Below are positions 5,108-5,444 of a DNA stretch of 5,444 nt, in pieces; within the stretch, counting starts at the first letter, position 1; each line of letters starts with the position of its first letter. The stretch lies in assembly GCA_947575475.1 (NCBI GenBank), contig CANPNN010000099.1, forward strand, positions 1 to 5,444, read 5' to 3'. The notes below the pieces were generated by a model, which ran no database searches, was not told where the DNA came from, and saw only the letters and a program-made list of their open reading frames with translations. Both the position numbers and the translations under genes were made by a program. The DNA is from an uncultured Pseudoflavonifractor sp. Its GTDB lineage: Bacteria > Bacillota_A > Clostridia > Oscillospirales > Oscillospiraceae.

Positions 5108-5184
5108 GCAGCCTTCCGTTTTATTGGAGGGTCATCTTTTGGATGAAATCCCCCTTGACAAATGTTCTCTTGTGACAGCGTCTC

Positions 5185-5230
5185 AAAAAAAGGGGCCGGG
5201 ATGGCAAACCTGTCATCCCGGCCCCCTTTT
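5185..5230 (-). terminator. Rho-independent terminator of ilvE
   Basis: The inverted arms GGGGCCGGGATG (5192-5203) and CATCCCGGCCCC (5214-5225) are perfect over 12 bp, with a 10-nt loop. On the minus strand the hairpin is followed by seven Ts (5191-5185), a strong terminator for ilvE. On the plus strand only TTTT follows (5227-5230), so it may also weakly stop transcripts from the small membrane protein gene. Confidence 0.93.
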
Positions 5231-5247
5231 CACTTTTCCTTTTTAAC

Positions 5248-5444
5248 TTAGCAGACCTTCACGGTCCAGCCGTGCTCATCGGGGATCTTCCCCCACTGGA
5301 TGCCCGTCAGGGTGTCGTAAAGCTTCTGGGTCAGGGAGCCGATCTTCCCGCCGCTGACGGTAATGTGCTTGCCCTCCCAGCCCATCTCGCCGATGGGGGA
5401 GACCACGGCGGCGGTGCCGGTGCCCCAGGCCTCGTCCAGCTTGC
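5248..5444 (-). CDS. ilvE: Branched-chain amino acid aminotransferase, C-terminal 64 residues only
   Basis: This PLP enzyme interconverts leucine, isoleucine and valine with their 2-keto acids in the cytoplasm, the last step of their synthesis. Only the 3' end lies in the window, with the stop TAA at 5250-5248. Recognisable features are EAWGTGTAAVVSPIGEM, corresponding to the GSGTA(C)xVxP segment of fold-type IV BCATs, then a glycine-rich GGKIGSLTQKLYDTLTGIQWG and the ending GWTVKVC. LTxIQxG followed by a Trp near the C-terminus matches the longer, eukaryote-like BCAT class (about 340-360 residues). The N-terminus, the PLP lysine and the promoter are outside the window. Confidence 0.93.
   Translation of the reverse strand, partial: KLDEAWGTGTAAVVSPIGEMGWEGKHITVSGGKIGSLTQKLYDTLTGIQWGKIPDEHGWTVKVC

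Noticed and set aside
4825..5177. CTTGTGACA direct repeats as a transposon target-site duplication
   Set aside because: No terminal inverted repeats or transposase are seen next to them, and a 9-bp repeat in this span can be chance; kept only as supporting detail for the island.
5155..5183. Plus-strand TTGACA at 5155-5160 as a promoter
   Set aside because: No -10-like hexamer at 16-18 bp, and only the ilvE terminator and antisense ilvE lie downstream.

Overview
The window reads as chromosomal DNA from a GC-rich, endospore-forming member of the Clostridia, plausibly an Oscillospiraceae-type gut bacterium. The sporulation phosphatase gene spoIIE implies endospore formation. Strong AGGAGG-type ribosome binding sites and abundant U-tailed hairpin terminators are Firmicutes traits. 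The genus cannot be fixed from the sequence alone.

Layout, left to right. (1) 1-1636, minus: spoIIE, running off the left edge before its phosphatase domain is reached. (2) 1637-1802: divergent control region holding a candidate Spo0A-type promoter for spoIIE. (3) 1803-2291, plus: a small secreted protein made almost entirely of S-layer homology (SLH) motifs. (4) 2319-2376: a bidirectional terminator between convergent genes, abutting a perfect 14-bp palindrome. (5) 2436-3722, minus: a Mef/DHA3-like major facilitator efflux pump. (6) 3723-3938: its roughly 180-nt leader, with a 15-codon upstream ORF, a rho-independent terminator, a mutually exclusive antiterminator hairpin and a hairpin that buries the pump's Shine-Dalgarno sequence. 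(7) 3952-4597, plus: a monocistronic ferritin gene with a textbook TTGACA/TATAAT promoter, a candidate operator over its transcription start and its own terminator. (8) 4600-5177: a compositionally different stretch with a gene-free part and then a small two-helix membrane protein behind a strong promoter. (9) 5185-5444, minus: a strong terminator and the 3' end of ilvE.

Most genes here are independent units and do not form one pathway. The most interesting item is the pump leader. Its stop codon lies inside the 5' arm of an intrinsic terminator. The same bases can instead join an antiterminator, and the terminator's 3' arm and U-tract can instead pair with the pump's ribosome binding site. 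That is the architecture of a ribosome-controlled attenuator of the kind known upstream of erm and mef/msr(D) antibiotic resistance genes, here apparently with a second, translational layer. The inducing ligand is not visible in the sequence. Conventional gene callers would probably miss the uORF, because the same frame is open far upstream through the antisense strand of the ferritin gene.
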